NCBI RefSeq assembly: GCF_947242115.1 | Contig: NC_074719.1 | Span: 43,736,384 to 43,800,383 of the forward strand | Reading direction: 5' to 3' | DNA: 64,000 bases | Source: Biomphalaria glabrata | Lineage: Eukaryota; Mollusca; Gastropoda; Planorbidae | Shown here: positions 54,401-62,284 of the stretch, piece by piece | Layout: each line of letters starts with the position of its first letter | How positions within the stretch are numbered: position 1 is the stretch's first letter | Made by a program: the position numbers and the translations under genes | The notes under the pieces: generated by a model | The model's input: only the letters and a program-made list of their open reading frames with translations | Told to the model about the DNA's origin: nothing | Database searches by the model: none

Positions 54401-57400
54401 AATGTCATGTAGGTAGGTGTCAGTCCATTTGATCACACCGAACGTGTAAAGGAGCACAGGGACGGCCCAGCTGTTTATTGCAGTGATGAGATTACTGCCA
54501 GACAGTTTGGTGTTGAGGATTTTATTAACTCTTTGCCTATATTTGCCAAGAAAGTCCTCTTTTAATTTCTTATGGTTTATCTTGGCATTCTGGTTTATTC
54601 CAAGATATTTATAAATAGAGGCGGAGTTCAATTCCTCGATGCCTTCAAATTCAATGTTTGTGTTCGTTGCCTTGCCCTTTTTAATGCTTATGATGCCACA
54701 CTTATCCAGGCCAAAAGACATACAGATATCGTCACTAAAGCATTTTACCGTTTTGATTAAGGTGTGTAATTTTTGCTCGGTTTCTGCATATAGTTTTAGA
54801 TCATCCATGTATAATAAGTGGGACACACATTTTGTACATTTAGTGTCAACCCTAAAACCGTTTGTAGAGTCTTGGAGTAATGTAGATAGAGGATTAATCG
54901 CTAGGCAGAACCAGAGTGGAGATAGTGAGTCACCCTGGTATATACCTCTTCTTATGTGCACAGAACCTAGTTTATCACGATTAAGGTGCAGATTTATCTT
55001 CCAATTATTCATACAGACTTTCAATAGTTGTTTTATTCTTGGGTTGATTCTATGAATGTCCAGGGTTTTTAAAAGCCAATCATGCGGAACTGAGTCGAAA
55101 GCTTTTTTGTAGTCGATGTAACACATGTGTAAATTTCTCTTTCTTCTATTAGCTTGATGCAATATAATACCATCTATAGTTAGCTGTACTTTACAGCCCA
55201 TCGACTCTTCAATGCAACCTTGTTGTTCATCTGCTAGTAGCTTATGGGCAGAACAAAATTTATACATTTTACTTTTTAAAAGTGAAGTTAATAGTTTATA
55301 CACCACTGACAGACAAGTGATAGGGCGATAGTTTGATGGTTGGTTCGGATCCCCTTTTTTTTGGGGAGGAGAGATGTTCTCCCTTCAGTGAGTTCCAACA
55401 GCATTGAAGACGGTTCTGAAATTAGCTCGTTAAAACTTGATGTTAGTGGTGCATGTACGGCTGTAAGTTTTTTCAGCCAAAAGTTGTGTATATTGTCCGG
55501 TCCAGGAGCAGTCCAGTTGTGGGTTTTTGAAATAGCTGCGGAGACTTCCTCAGCTGTGAAATCCTCATCAGGCATTTCTGGTATTAGGTTGTTTTTAGTT
55601 TGGATTTCCTCGATCCAGTCAGCCTGCACATTGTAATGTGTAATGTGTAATGTGTAATGTAATTATTATTATTATGATTATGATTATTATGATTATGATT
55701 ATGATATACATGTTCAGACTTTTCCATACCAGGTGATCAGGTGACGGACATGTGGTACAACGAAATAGAGGATTATGATTTTTCTCAGCCTGGATTCAAA
55801 CTTGGAACAGGTAATATTGTTAGACACAGGTACTGTACTCTTTAATAGGTAACAGACTAGAAGAATAGAGATTTGGCTGTCTTTAAGACATAGGTTTCTT
55901 GAAAATAGCGTTTCTTACATTAAAAGATAATAAAAAAAGTTTTTGATTAATGTGGGAGTGGTGGCTAAGATTAAAGCTGTTGGGCTCCCGAACCGAGCAG
56001 TCTTGAGTTTGAATTCCGATAAAGACTGGGTCAGCCCAACTCGAATGAGTTCCTGGCTTACATTGAGGAAGTTAAGTCGATTGGTCGTTGTGCTGGCCAA
56101 TTGACACCCTCGTTAATCGCTACCAAAGAAACATCATCTACCCCCACATATAATTTAAAAGATCTTATAGGGGTTTAATTTTTAAAAATATATATTTAAC
56201 GTTTTGATAAATAGTTCCGTTGTCGAAGTCTTAGTTGCTTTCTGTATAGGACCCATTTCTCGGATCCTTTATAGAAGGTTGAAGAGAACCATTGCTTTGA
56301 AGACACTGAATTTCGTAGGTAGGCGTAGATATTTATTCCTTTTTACTCTCCAGTTGGGGGGTGGGGGAGCTAAGTGGTTAAACGCTTGGCTTCTAAACCT
56401 GAGGTTCCTGGGTTTGAATCTCTGTGAAGACTGGTATTTTGAATTTCTGATTTTTAGGGCGCCCCTGAGTCCACCCAACTCTAGAGGGTACCTGACTTTA
56501 GTTGGGGAAAATAAAAATAAAGGCGGATGGTCCTCGTGTTGGCCACATGAAGCCTGTTTGTTAACCGTTGGCCAAAGAAATAGATGACCCTTAACATCAT
56601 CTGCCCTATAGACCGTAAGATCTGAAACGGGGGGGGGGGGTGTCAATGAACGTTGAATGGTGTAATACTGGGTTCTTGCTTCCTGAAGTACTCTAGACAC
56701 GTGACAAGACAAACACTATACGACTGACTCAAGTCCGTTCAGCAGACAACATGAAGTTTATTTTACTATAATAATAACAATATACTGCACTCCTTGTTAG
56801 TGCTACAAGTCAAGAAATAATAACAATCCTATCCGCATAACAGCGGTATCAAAAGTATCCCCATGTATGTCAGTTACAAATCACGTCCGCATCTCAGCGG
56901 GTAACAATGTGTAGAAATATAAATCAACCAATACATGTCTTAAAAGACCACTGGCAACAACTGCCCACAAGTTACTTTCTAACTGAAATCACTACAGACT
57001 TTTCTAAGTCGCTACTGTCCATCCCGGACTAAAATATACTTGACCACTCGGTCCAAAGAATAACACTTGACTTCTAACTTGACTTCACTTGTCTGCTTTA
57101 CTTGACTTGACTGACTGACCTCTAAGTCTAACTTTATTCATTCTACTTCCTGTTTTCTACATCAGGAATTCCACGTGTCTTTTAAACTCTTAACATGACG
57201 TGAACTTTAGATCATGCAATGTCAACTGAGACTGTGACAGGGGGATTGAATAGTCACATTGATATTAACATTCTACTTTCTATATTTGAACATCTTAGGT
57301 CACTTTACCCAGTTGATTTGGCGGAACACAACGCACATGGGCCTCGGCATGTCCTCCCAGACTGCCAGAGACGGCATGTACCGCTTCGTGGCTAACTATA

Positions 57401-57465
57401 GGCCCTCGGGTAACTGGAAGGGCGAGTTCCAAGAAAATGTGCTCCCCAGAATCACTAATCACTGA
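40426..57465 (+). CDS. CAP-domain protein, GLIPR2/GAPR-1-like, with micro-exon N-terminus (5' partial)
   Basis: Exons: 40426-40455, 43054-43086, 43712-43729, 44896-44925, 47182-47310, 48711-48826, 50059-50189, 55733-55810, 57299-57465. All have AG/GT borders and joined phases, totalling 732 nt or 243 residues plus stop. The last four form a full CAP domain like human GAPR-1: EAHNKYRQMHGSPPLEL, SSELNRMAQQW, FEHSP, GENLA, MWYNEIEDYDFSQPGF, GHFTQLIWRNT, FQENVLP. The four CAP cavity residues (His of FEHSP, Glu of GENLA, Glu of WYNEIE, His of GHFTQ) are kept. No signal peptide is visible; GAPR-1 relatives are Golgi/membrane-associated proteins. The first five exons give a polar, probably disordered leader. 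They are less certain than the CAP exons, and the start codon exon was not found. A late ATTAAA lies at 57580. Confidence 0.82.
40456..43053. other. Intron with LINE tail; no further exon confirmed
   Basis: It holds an RTE-like LINE tail at 41560-41800 and AT-rich DNA. An open frame of about 106 codons at 41284-41603 lacks recognisable motifs and runs into the LINE tail. Confidence 0.4.
41560..41800 (+). mobile_element. RTE-like LINE C-terminal tail
   Basis: The frame reads RQALTWNPQGKRKRGRPRKT W, then WRRDLEADANQMAKTWRQLE, then FWRRLVGGL, a C-terminus very common in invertebrate LINE ORFs. Near-copies of a 27-bp sequence (GCGGAGTTGCAAAAGAGCTT / GCAGAGTTGTAAAAGAGCTC) flank it at 41561 and 41801. 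Confidence 0.75.
43054..43086 (+). CDS. Candidate micro-exon 2 of the CAP gene (33 nt)
   Basis: TTATTTTTCTAG / 33 nt / GTAAGT. Phase 0, encoding NPTKPSRVVIH. The exon end and donor are part of a 35-bp duplication (43081-43115 and 43124-43158), so the donor site exists twice. Confidence 0.5.
43343..43503 (+). mobile_element. Short tRNA-derived SINE, family B
   Basis: tRNA-like head CCCGGTCTTGCGGTTTGC, B box GGTTCAAACCC and the tail GGAGGTTTGGACTAGGAAGT. Sister copy at 3585-3735. Confidence 0.7.
43712..43729 (+). CDS. Candidate micro-exon 3 of the CAP gene (18 nt)
   Basis: TATTTCATTCTAG / 18 nt / GTAAGT. Phase 0, encoding EKVIVS. Confidence 0.45.
43999..44129 (-). mobile_element. SINE family A, 5' part
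   Basis: The minus strand carries the tRNA-like head (AGCGGTAAAGCGCTTGTCTT) and the first part of the body. It stands head-to-head with the next copy. Confidence 0.8.
44130..44370 (+). mobile_element. SINE family A
   Basis: Plus-strand copy starting inside the tRNA-like head (ACCGAGAGGTTCCGGGTTCA) and ending GAACTTTACC. Confidence 0.85.
44896..44925 (+). CDS. Candidate micro-exon 4 of the CAP gene (30 nt)
   Basis: A long T-rich tract, CTCTACACAG / 30 nt / GTATGT. Phase 0, encoding NEIIVTREVP. Confidence 0.5.
45047..45400 (-). mobile_element. LINE C-terminal fragment with CCHC (R1/Jockey-like)
   Basis: The minus frame reads EQAIIAQCRTGHCPVGLY, then CPRCGKEEETVARILFDCPR, the post-RNase H region of R1/Jockey/I-type LINE ORFs. 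115 codons are uninterrupted. A (TCA)n run lies at 45018-45041, on its 3' side. Confidence 0.75.
45500..45950 (-). repeat. Dispersed repeat related to 13850-14090
   Basis: The complement shares several blocks with the repeat at 13.85-14.1 kb (AAGCTTACGGGTTTGGGTGC). A piece near 7915-7965 resembles its GCGTGGAGGG...ATGTGGGCCACATC end. Family unresolved; possibly a LINE 5' region. Confidence 0.4.
46268..46549. mobile_element. hAT-type element with 8-bp duplication and a nested MITE
   Basis: Body 46276-46541 begins CAGTGGCGTAGCTAGGG and ends CCTAGCTATGCCCCAG. Flanks CAGGAGAT (46268-46275) and CAGGCGAT (46542-46549) match at seven of eight positions. It is the same family as 39649-39858. Confidence 0.8.
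46370..46450. mobile_element. Short TTAA MITE inside the hAT element
   Basis: TTAACTCTTTCTCTCC ... AGAAAGAGTTAA, an 81-bp relative of 27721-27992. The sister hAT copy at 39.7 kb lacks it and shows a single TTAA at the corresponding place, so the insertion is directly visible. Confidence 0.85.
46907..47156 (+). mobile_element. tRNA-derived SINE, family C
   Basis: A tRNA-Leu/Ser-like head with an extra arm (GGTCGAGAGGCTAAGTGCGC and the B box GGTTCAACACCCGACTC), a body ending GTAGCGCTATATAAAAGC and a TAATAATAAT tail. Confidence 0.7.
47182..47310 (+). CDS. 129-nt exon of the CAP gene
   Basis: GATCTCAG / 129 nt / GTAAAC. Phase 0 throughout; a Ser/Glu-rich leader ending in SVDTVRQKWESKM. The next exon (48711) also starts in phase 0. 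Confidence 0.65.
47335..47525 (-). mobile_element. LINE RT C-terminal fragment
   Basis: The minus strand encodes the tail EWTGLPLKEALSKAKYREEW-like codons and RSCVVPQRSNRLRD, the same family as 34735-34975. Confidence 0.7.
47526..48371. other. Intron; no exon seen
   Basis: AT-rich intronic DNA of the CAP gene. A G-run lies at about 48107-48118. Confidence 0.45.
48372..48478 (+). repeat. Compound microsatellite (CAGA)n(TAGA)n
   Basis: About 13 CAGA units followed by about 13 TAGA units. Confidence 0.95.
48711..48826 (+). CDS. First CAP-domain exon
   Basis: CGACCTAG / 116 nt / GTTAGA. Encodes 38 residues ending in the helix-1 signature AHNKYRQMHGSPPLEL. The two leftover bases AG join the first base C of exon 50059 to give Ser. 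Confidence 0.85.
48880..49062 (-). mobile_element. LINE C-terminal fragment interrupted by a SINE
   Basis: The complement reads GTVEGA, then RTVTAP pieces matching 58670-58950, with frameshifts. The SINE at 49071 begins at its edge. Confidence 0.6.
49063..49373 (+). mobile_element. SINE family A with 8-bp target duplication
   Basis: ACTGTACC at 49063-49070 and 49366-49373 flank a full-length copy with an intact tRNA-like head (GGCTGAGTGGTAAAGCGCTT) and B box GGCTCGAATCC. It ends in an 11-T tract. Confidence 0.9.
49374..50058. other. Intron; no exon seen
   Basis: T/A-rich intronic DNA ending in the acceptor TATTTTTTTAG of exon 50059-50189. Confidence 0.5.
50059..50189 (+). CDS. Second CAP-domain exon
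   Basis: TATTTTTTTAG / 131 nt / GTCAGT. Encodes SELNRMAQQWAEHL ... FEHSP ... GENLAAHTDIIT. One base is left to join exon 55733. Confidence 0.9.
50290..51210 (+). mobile_element. Composite LINE: zinc-finger LINE scrap fused to an I-type LINE 3' end
   Basis: 50290-50346 matches the tail of the LINE at 147-776. From there the sequence is an RNase H-bearing LINE (INITLQWIPGHIGTIGNENA DKQSK), then CRHCTHPYETVNHILF in another frame, then the I-type ending TMYGSAEQPKKTAHSFF. The frames are broken. It lies in the CAP gene intron after exon 50059-50189. Confidence 0.7.
51480..51690 (+). mobile_element. LINE 3' tail with zinc-finger end
   Basis: The frame reads RRRRKENLNRP, a stop, then CPGCGKICRSQLRLRS, GKYCIPH and stop, followed by TTATTATTATTATC. 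Sister tail at 12258-12370. Confidence 0.65.
51995..52367 (-). mobile_element. hAT-type element carrying a 30-bp minisatellite (copy 2)
   Basis: TCTAGAGC at 51995-52002 and 52360-52367 is a perfect 8-bp target duplication. The right end (TGTTTGGGAAAAAACTG) and the adjoining 100 bp match the left part of the 24.5-kb copy, reversed. At the other end the array reaches the duplication directly, so that terminus has been replaced or lost. Confidence 0.8.
52009..52249 (+). repeat. 30-bp minisatellite, eight units
   Basis: CACATTATGA recurs every 30 bp from 52011 to 52221, almost without mismatch. The unit is about 80% identical to the complement of the unit at 24.6 kb. Confidence 0.95.
52560..53168 (+). 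mobile_element. LINE RT C-terminal fragment with complete 3' end
   Basis: The frame reads VPTFKYLGTILDNKLNF, then DYISKKGQQRLRLLRKLSSF, then AGKIIGKK, and then a 3' UTR ending ACGGACAATAAAGATTATT with ATT repeats. It is the thumb region of a non-LTR RT, 5'-truncated. It has the same 3' end as 17140-17250. Confidence 0.75.
53168..53262. repeat. (ATT)n/(GATTAT)n tract shared by two converging LINE tails
   Basis: The tract lies between the 3' end of the plus-strand LINE and the 3' end of the minus-strand R2-type LINE. Confidence 0.9.
53263..55636 (-). mobile_element. R2-superclade LINE: RT plus restriction-like endonuclease
   Basis: A 655-residue minus ORF (53339-55306) plus an upstream 113-residue frame (55288-55629) joined by one frameshift at a C4A8G4 homopolymer near 55350. 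RT motifs: YIDYKKAFD at about 63-71, GIYQGDSLSP at about 121-130 and YMDD at 166-169. A C-terminal CCHC (Cys462, Cys465, His474, Cys479) is followed by the endonuclease core RPD (548-550) and IIDIAVP (Asp565). CCHC plus a PD-(D/E)xK-type end marks R2/R4/NeSL-type LINEs. It is 5'-truncated in the RT fingers. The 3' UTR runs to an ATT-type tail. It lies in the last-but-one intron of the CAP gene. Confidence 0.85.
55733..55810 (+). CDS. Third CAP-domain exon
   Basis: TTCCATACCAG / 78 nt / GTAATA. Encodes DQVTDMWYNEIEDYDFSQPG and FKLGT. Confidence 0.9.
55951..56183 (+). mobile_element. SINE family A, diverged
   Basis: tRNA-like head GTGGCTAAGATTAAAGCTGT, then TTGGTCGTTGTGCTGGCCAA. The body is shortened and the copy is old. 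Confidence 0.8.
56356..56640 (+). mobile_element. SINE family A, ended by a solo LTR
   Basis: Full head and body. At its terminal G-run the solo LTR starts. Confidence 0.85.
56641..57239 (-). mobile_element. Solo LTR (599 bp)
   Basis: TGTCAATGAAC ... ACTGTGACA, with inverted TGTCA/TGACA ends. GGGGG flanks it on both sides (56636-56640 and 57240-57244), although the left G-run makes the duplication hard to delimit. AATAAA-type signals read on the minus strand, which sets the orientation. A related, older fragment is at 20040-20345. No internal part remains. Confidence 0.7.
57299..57465 (+). CDS. Last CAP-domain exon
   Basis: CATCTTAG / 167 nt ending in TGA. Encodes GHFTQLIWRNTTHMGLGM, FVANYRPSGNW and FQENVLP. 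Confidence 0.92.
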
Positions 57466-57629
57466 TTGCGGTTTATAAACAAGACTACAGACGAAAACGC
57501 ATTACCTCATTTTAATCAATGACATATTGTTTAAACTAGAGATTTAATTAGCACTTTACGTCTGCTCACACATTTAGTTATTAAAGTGTTGGAATTCACA
57601 ATATATACTAGGTCTAAAAAGACGTAGGA

Positions 57630-57975
57630 CATGTTCACATCATATAATGTTCATATCATGTTCATATCACGTTCATATCATGTTCATATCATGTTCATAT
57701 CATGTTCATATGTTATTACCTTGTTCATACCTTGTTCATGTTCATATCATGTTCATATCATGTTCATATCATGTTCATATGTTCTTAACTTGTTCTTACC
57801 TTGTTCATACCTTGTTCATATCATGTTAATACCATGTTCATATCATGATCATATCATGCTCATATGTTCTTACCTTGTTCATACCATGTTCATATCAGGT
57901 TCATATCATGTTCATATCATGTTCATATTATGTTCATATGTTCTTACCTTGATTATACCATGCTCATATCCTATA
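57630..57975 (+). repeat. Irregular 12-bp minisatellite (TCATATCATGTT)n
   Basis: Runs of TTCATATCATG are interspersed with TTCTTACCTTG/TTCATACCTTG variants. It begins 165 bp after the CAP gene stop, so it may lie in or near its 3' end. Confidence 0.9.
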
Positions 57976-58089
57976 TTTCTATGCATGCTTTTATGGTGTA
58001 TGTTACAATCATATTGAAAATGAATTATTAAAATTATGCCCAGTACTAAAATAATAAAATAAATTTCAAACAGTTTTCACACGTTGATT

Positions 58090-58256
58090 TCTTATTCCAT
58101 ATGCTAGAACAAATTCGCACAAGTGCTCGTTGTTCGATAGTGCTATTAGATAATGAAACGGGTTGCCTGAAACTACTAGAATGACACAAGGATACACTTA
58201 TGTGTTAATACGTAATTATCTTCTCTTTTGGAGGAGTGTTTGTAATGTATAAGGTA
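58090..58256 (+). mobile_element. CR1/L2-like LINE 3' end
   Basis: ARTNSHKCSLFDSAIR-like codons, then the shared 3' end (ACGTAATTATCTTCTCTTTT GGAGGAGTG). Confidence 0.65.
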
Positions 58257-58669
58257 AAATATTGTCAACAACAATAATAATAATAATAATAGGACTTGAT
58301 GTCTTAAGAAGATGACCTAGCTGTGGTTTGAATATATTGTCAAACCTAACGCAGACAAATCAGATGTCTGCCTAAGCCTATTTTGATAAATTAAGTTCTC
58401 CTTACATCGTCTGCGCATGTCTTTTGTAGTAATTTTTAGCGGCCCCGGAAAGGGGAAAAGACGCTATTAGTTTTGTGCGAAATGTCTGTCCGTCTGTCCG
58501 TCCGTCCGTCCATCCACACGAACTGTCTTTTGTATCCTTGTTTTTTTTTATCTAATGTGTATTCCACGTCTTATGCTTTCTAGCAGTCTCTTGCAGAAGC
58601 CATTTGCTTGCAATTGTTCGCCTCTTTACCAAAGAGGTCATTTTTGTATTGACTAATGTTGCAAAAAAG
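58257..58669. other. No gene seen; short microsatellites
   Basis: (AAT)n at 58272-58290 and (CCGT)n at about 58489-58510, in AGCGGCCCC...GTCTGTCCG context. Confidence 0.5.
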
Positions 58670-58950
58670 AAGAACTCCTCAATACTGTGAAGAGACAAAA
58701 GCTGAGCTGGTCATATTGTGAGACATGACTCGCTATTAAAAGTCCTCCTTCAAGGCACAGTGGAGGGAGCATGAAGAGAGGCTCGCCCAAAGAAAAGCTG
58801 GATGGATATCATAAAAGAACGGACCGGCCTCTCTCTAGATATTCTGCTAAGAGCAGCTGCTGACCGGGAAAAGTGGAGGGATTTGGTTAAGCGAACTGTC
58901 ACAGCACCCATACGACAAAAGTCAAGGAGAGATGAGAGATGAGAGAATAT
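58670..58950 (+). mobile_element. LINE RT C-terminal tail
   Basis: Codons read LLQGTVEGA, RPKKSWMDIIKERTGLSLDI, LLRAAADREKWRDLVKRTVT AP, with frameshifts near the start. It is related to 48880-49062 (-). Confidence 0.75.
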
Positions 58951-59787
58951 TGGATTAAGGTATTTTTTCAACGCTGTTTATTTTCCAAAATACTGTGTGT
59001 GTGTTTGAGTCTGTGTAAAGTTCTTCTTCCACGTTCTCATTTTTATGTTGGAGTGTTCAGACGACTAGACCAATATATGTTTCACTATTAGTTTCTTCAT
59101 TTCTTCCGGAAAGAGTGCAATGTTTAATTGTGTGTTTGTTCTCTCACACTTGGCGAGTGTGTCAGCCTTCTCATTTCCTTCGTGCGAAGTAAGATCACTT
59201 TTTTTTTGTATGTCCTAATGTCGTTTTGAAGAGATGACGTTGTCGAGTAATCGGATTGAGTTCTGTAAATCATGAAGGGAAAATCCAACCATTATTTGGA
59301 GAGTACAAAAAATTTATATAAACAAAAAAACTTTATCCTATTTAGTGTAAAAAGTAGAGAAAAGGTTTCTTAAAAATACATATACGAATCAATGGATATT
59401 TTATTTCAAAAAAAATAAAGAAAAAAAAAATTATTGACGTCACAATTTTTTTTTCTATCTATGGTTTTACTTTGTACAATCACAAGAAACACCACATATT
59501 GCAAACATCACAAACACATGTCTTTCTTTTCCAGTACAAGCCTAACAAAAGATTCTTTAATACTAAGAAGACATTGATGAAAGTCTATATTTCTTTCTTT
59601 GTATAGGCCTTGACAGTATACAGATGTGTGCATTATAACAAGGATACATTATATTTTTGTCTTCCAGTCCGTTGTGGTTAAAGAATTTTGCGGCAGTTTA
59701 ATTGGCTACCCAGAAACCAGCTGTGACCTACATAATTTGATTTGTACATCAACAGCAGAAATTTGTGTTACTCGTAAGGCCTCAGTA
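58951..59787. other. No gene seen
   Basis: AT-rich spacer. Confidence 0.45.
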
Positions 59788-60051
59788 CAGGGCCGGCCTT
59801 AGATAATAGGCGGCCTAAGGCGAAGTGAGTTTGGTGGCCAAAATGAAATAGAAAAATAAAAACAAAAAACACAGCGAAACAATAAAATGACACTAATTTT
59901 TTCAAAACCTAGTGAATCCAACAATAACATTGGGCACAAGCAAAGTTACACTATTTTTTTTGTCTAAAAAAAACATATTGTGAGTTTTCTGCGAGGCCTC
60001 CGAGAATCTGAGGCCCTTGATGGCTGCCTAGTTTGCCTAAGGCCGTACCTG
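59788..60051. mobile_element. hAT-type MITE
   Basis: Left end CAGGGCCGGCCTTAG; right end GGCCTAAGGC-like, inverted (CCTAAGGCCGTACCTG). Flanks CTCAGTA and TTCAGTA match at six of seven positions. 264 bp, non-coding. Confidence 0.7.
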
Positions 60052-60190
60052 TTCAGTAAAAACACGCCACTCTTCAGTCTCTAGCTGGTCTTTTAATGTC
60101 TTCCCAGAATTCCTCTCAGCATCATCTACTACACTGGCGCCGCCATGTTCTTTTTGGTCTTTTGCTGCGTCTTGTTCCAATGTAAGGCCT

Positions 60191-60381
60191 GTCTATCCGA
60201 GACCAATCGTTACAAAAGGCCTGAACACCGACCTGCAACGTCACAACCTATGGGCAGTTTAGACCAATAGCTCGTTGCCACGTCACAGGCGTGGCAACGA
60301 GCTATTGGTCTAAACTGTCCACAGGTCGTGACGTTGCAGGTCAGTGTTGAGGCCTACTAAAACCAATGGTCTCGGTCTATC
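60191..60381. mobile_element. 177-bp fold-back MITE with 7-bp target duplication
   Basis: The body 60198-60374 is a near-perfect hairpin: two arms of about 85 bp, about 87% identical (inner stem GTTTAGACCAATAGCTCGTT GCCACG and complement), with a 7-nt loop. GTCTATC at 60191-60197 and 60375-60381 flanks it exactly. Non-coding. Confidence 0.9.
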
Positions 60382-60633
60382 TCTGTTGTGGGCAGTTTCG
60401 TAATGCAGTTTAAAATATGTATATATAACTAGATCTAGAACGTAAGGAACCTCTGTCTTTGTAGATTTCACGAGAGATGTTTATTTTAGTTGAAAAATTA
60501 ATGCTTTAATAAATTTAACTTCTTAGCTTGATAAAAGCAGTTTAAATACTTATAGTGAATAAGTAGGCCTTCTTGTATACGACAAATATCAATATGGCTT
60601 TGTGAGTGATGATAAACTTTTACACGCAAGAGG

Positions 60634-60850
60634 TACTAAACCAGGGGTTCTCAACCTGTGGGTCGCGACCCCCTTGGGGGGGGGGTCGATTACCGATTTG
60701 CCAGGGGTCGCCTAAGACCATCGATAAATGGATTGTTTTTATCAATTCTTCTATTGCTGTGTAAGTGTGGGTGGGTGGGGGTCGCGTAAGAGTGGGAGGT
60801 TGTAAAAAGGGGTCGCCGAACTTAAAAGGTTGAGAACTGCTTTACTAAAC
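60634..60850. mobile_element. hAT-type MITE with perfect 8-bp target duplication
   Basis: TACTAAAC at 60634-60641 and 60843-60850 flanks a 201-bp body beginning CAGGGGTTCTCAACCT and ending AGGTTGAGAACTGCTT. GGGTCGC repeats lie inside. Confidence 0.9.
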
Positions 60851-62011
60851 TAACAGTAACAAAACGTAGTCAGGACTTATGAGCGTTTATATTTTGTTCA
60901 CGTAATCGTCTTCAGAGTTTTTTTTAGTTTTTTTTTATTAGGATCTGGAGACTCAGACATTAGTCATAGGGACATTACACAGAAACCTAAACCTTTTGTT
61001 TACCCTAAGGGTCGAATCCAATCCTCGTGCCTTGTCGCTCTCCCGTGGTTTTATCTTGCTAATCAAAACCGCTGGCCAAAAGTAGGTCACGATTGAAATT
61101 TCCCCCACTTAGCTATTTATATACGGACCATTTCCTAGTTTAATTTGGGGAAATCCCTCGACTATTTAGGCCATTCAATAGGTCTGTTCGTATTTTATGC
61201 CCCTCAGTAGGTGCACGAATGTGTTGGTAGGTCTGAAGCAAAGATAACCGGAATCCAGTGTAATGCCCGTATGTCGGAAAAACCCTAACCTTTTTTTTTT
61301 TTTATTCACTAGTCCAATCTACTACTTTTGAGTCGTACTATTAGATCTAGATCTATGTCTTTGTGACTGTGTGCTGTGGGTATTGCGGTATAATCGATTT
61401 TCTTGTTAAATCAAGACGCAAATGTTCTAAAACGTCAGTGTGAAATAGGGCCAAAGCAATAAAATAAATAAACTTTTAAGAATTTTTTTGTTTGAACAAA
61501 CTGGCAAGTGTGGCTGATAATGGGACAGTTTTCATGTCAAATATAAATATATTCGATGTGTGGACAAGCCGGCAAGCTCAGATGTCATGTGCGCGCTGAA
61601 AGACGAGCTGCGTGTCGGAAGTGAAGGGTGAGTACTAGTGAGTAGGCACCATGTTAATATACTCATGTGCATTCGTTAAGCCGCCTTTTTCTCAGATGAT
61701 AGCAGCATTGAGGCGGCTTAGAAAAAGAACGCATTCAAGTTTGAACACAGAGACAAAGAGAGCTAGATATCCAGGTGTTACTTTTAATTAGTGTCCTACT
61801 CAACATTTCCACTTCTTCTGGGGAGGTGTCGCGGGGCTATGTAACAGACGACTTTTAGCTGGGTGTGAGGCCCGATATATATTCTTTCCCATCTTCTTGT
61901 ATCTATAGTATATGATGATGGGTGTTCTTACAAGCGATCGTATTCTTTGACCACACTGATGTCATCTTTTCTTATGTTAACTCTTGGATATACGTGCACT
62001 TCGTTATAGGA
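60851..62011. other. No gene seen
   Basis: It contains a short hairpin AAGCCGCCT/AGGCGGCTT at about 61679-61722 and no supported exon. Confidence 0.45.
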
Positions 62012-62284
62012 GAGGCGCGGTGACTGATGGGTAAAGCGCTTAGCTTCTCAACCCGGAGTACCGGGTTCGAATCCTGTTGAAGACTGGGATTTTTAATTTC
62101 GGGATCTTTGGGCGCCTCTGAGTCCACTCAGCTCTAAGGGGTATATGATATTAGTTGGGGAAAAGTAAGGCGTTTGGTTATTGTGTTGGCCACATGACAC
62201 CCTTGTTAACCGTGGGCCACAGAAACATCAGATTCACCTGCCCCATTGATCGCAGGGTCTGAAAGGGTGAACTTTAATTATTTC
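62012..62284 (+). mobile_element. SINE family A
   Basis: Head GCGGTGACTGATGGGTAAAG, B box GGTTCGAATCC, full body, 3' end GAACTTTAATT. Confidence 0.9.
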
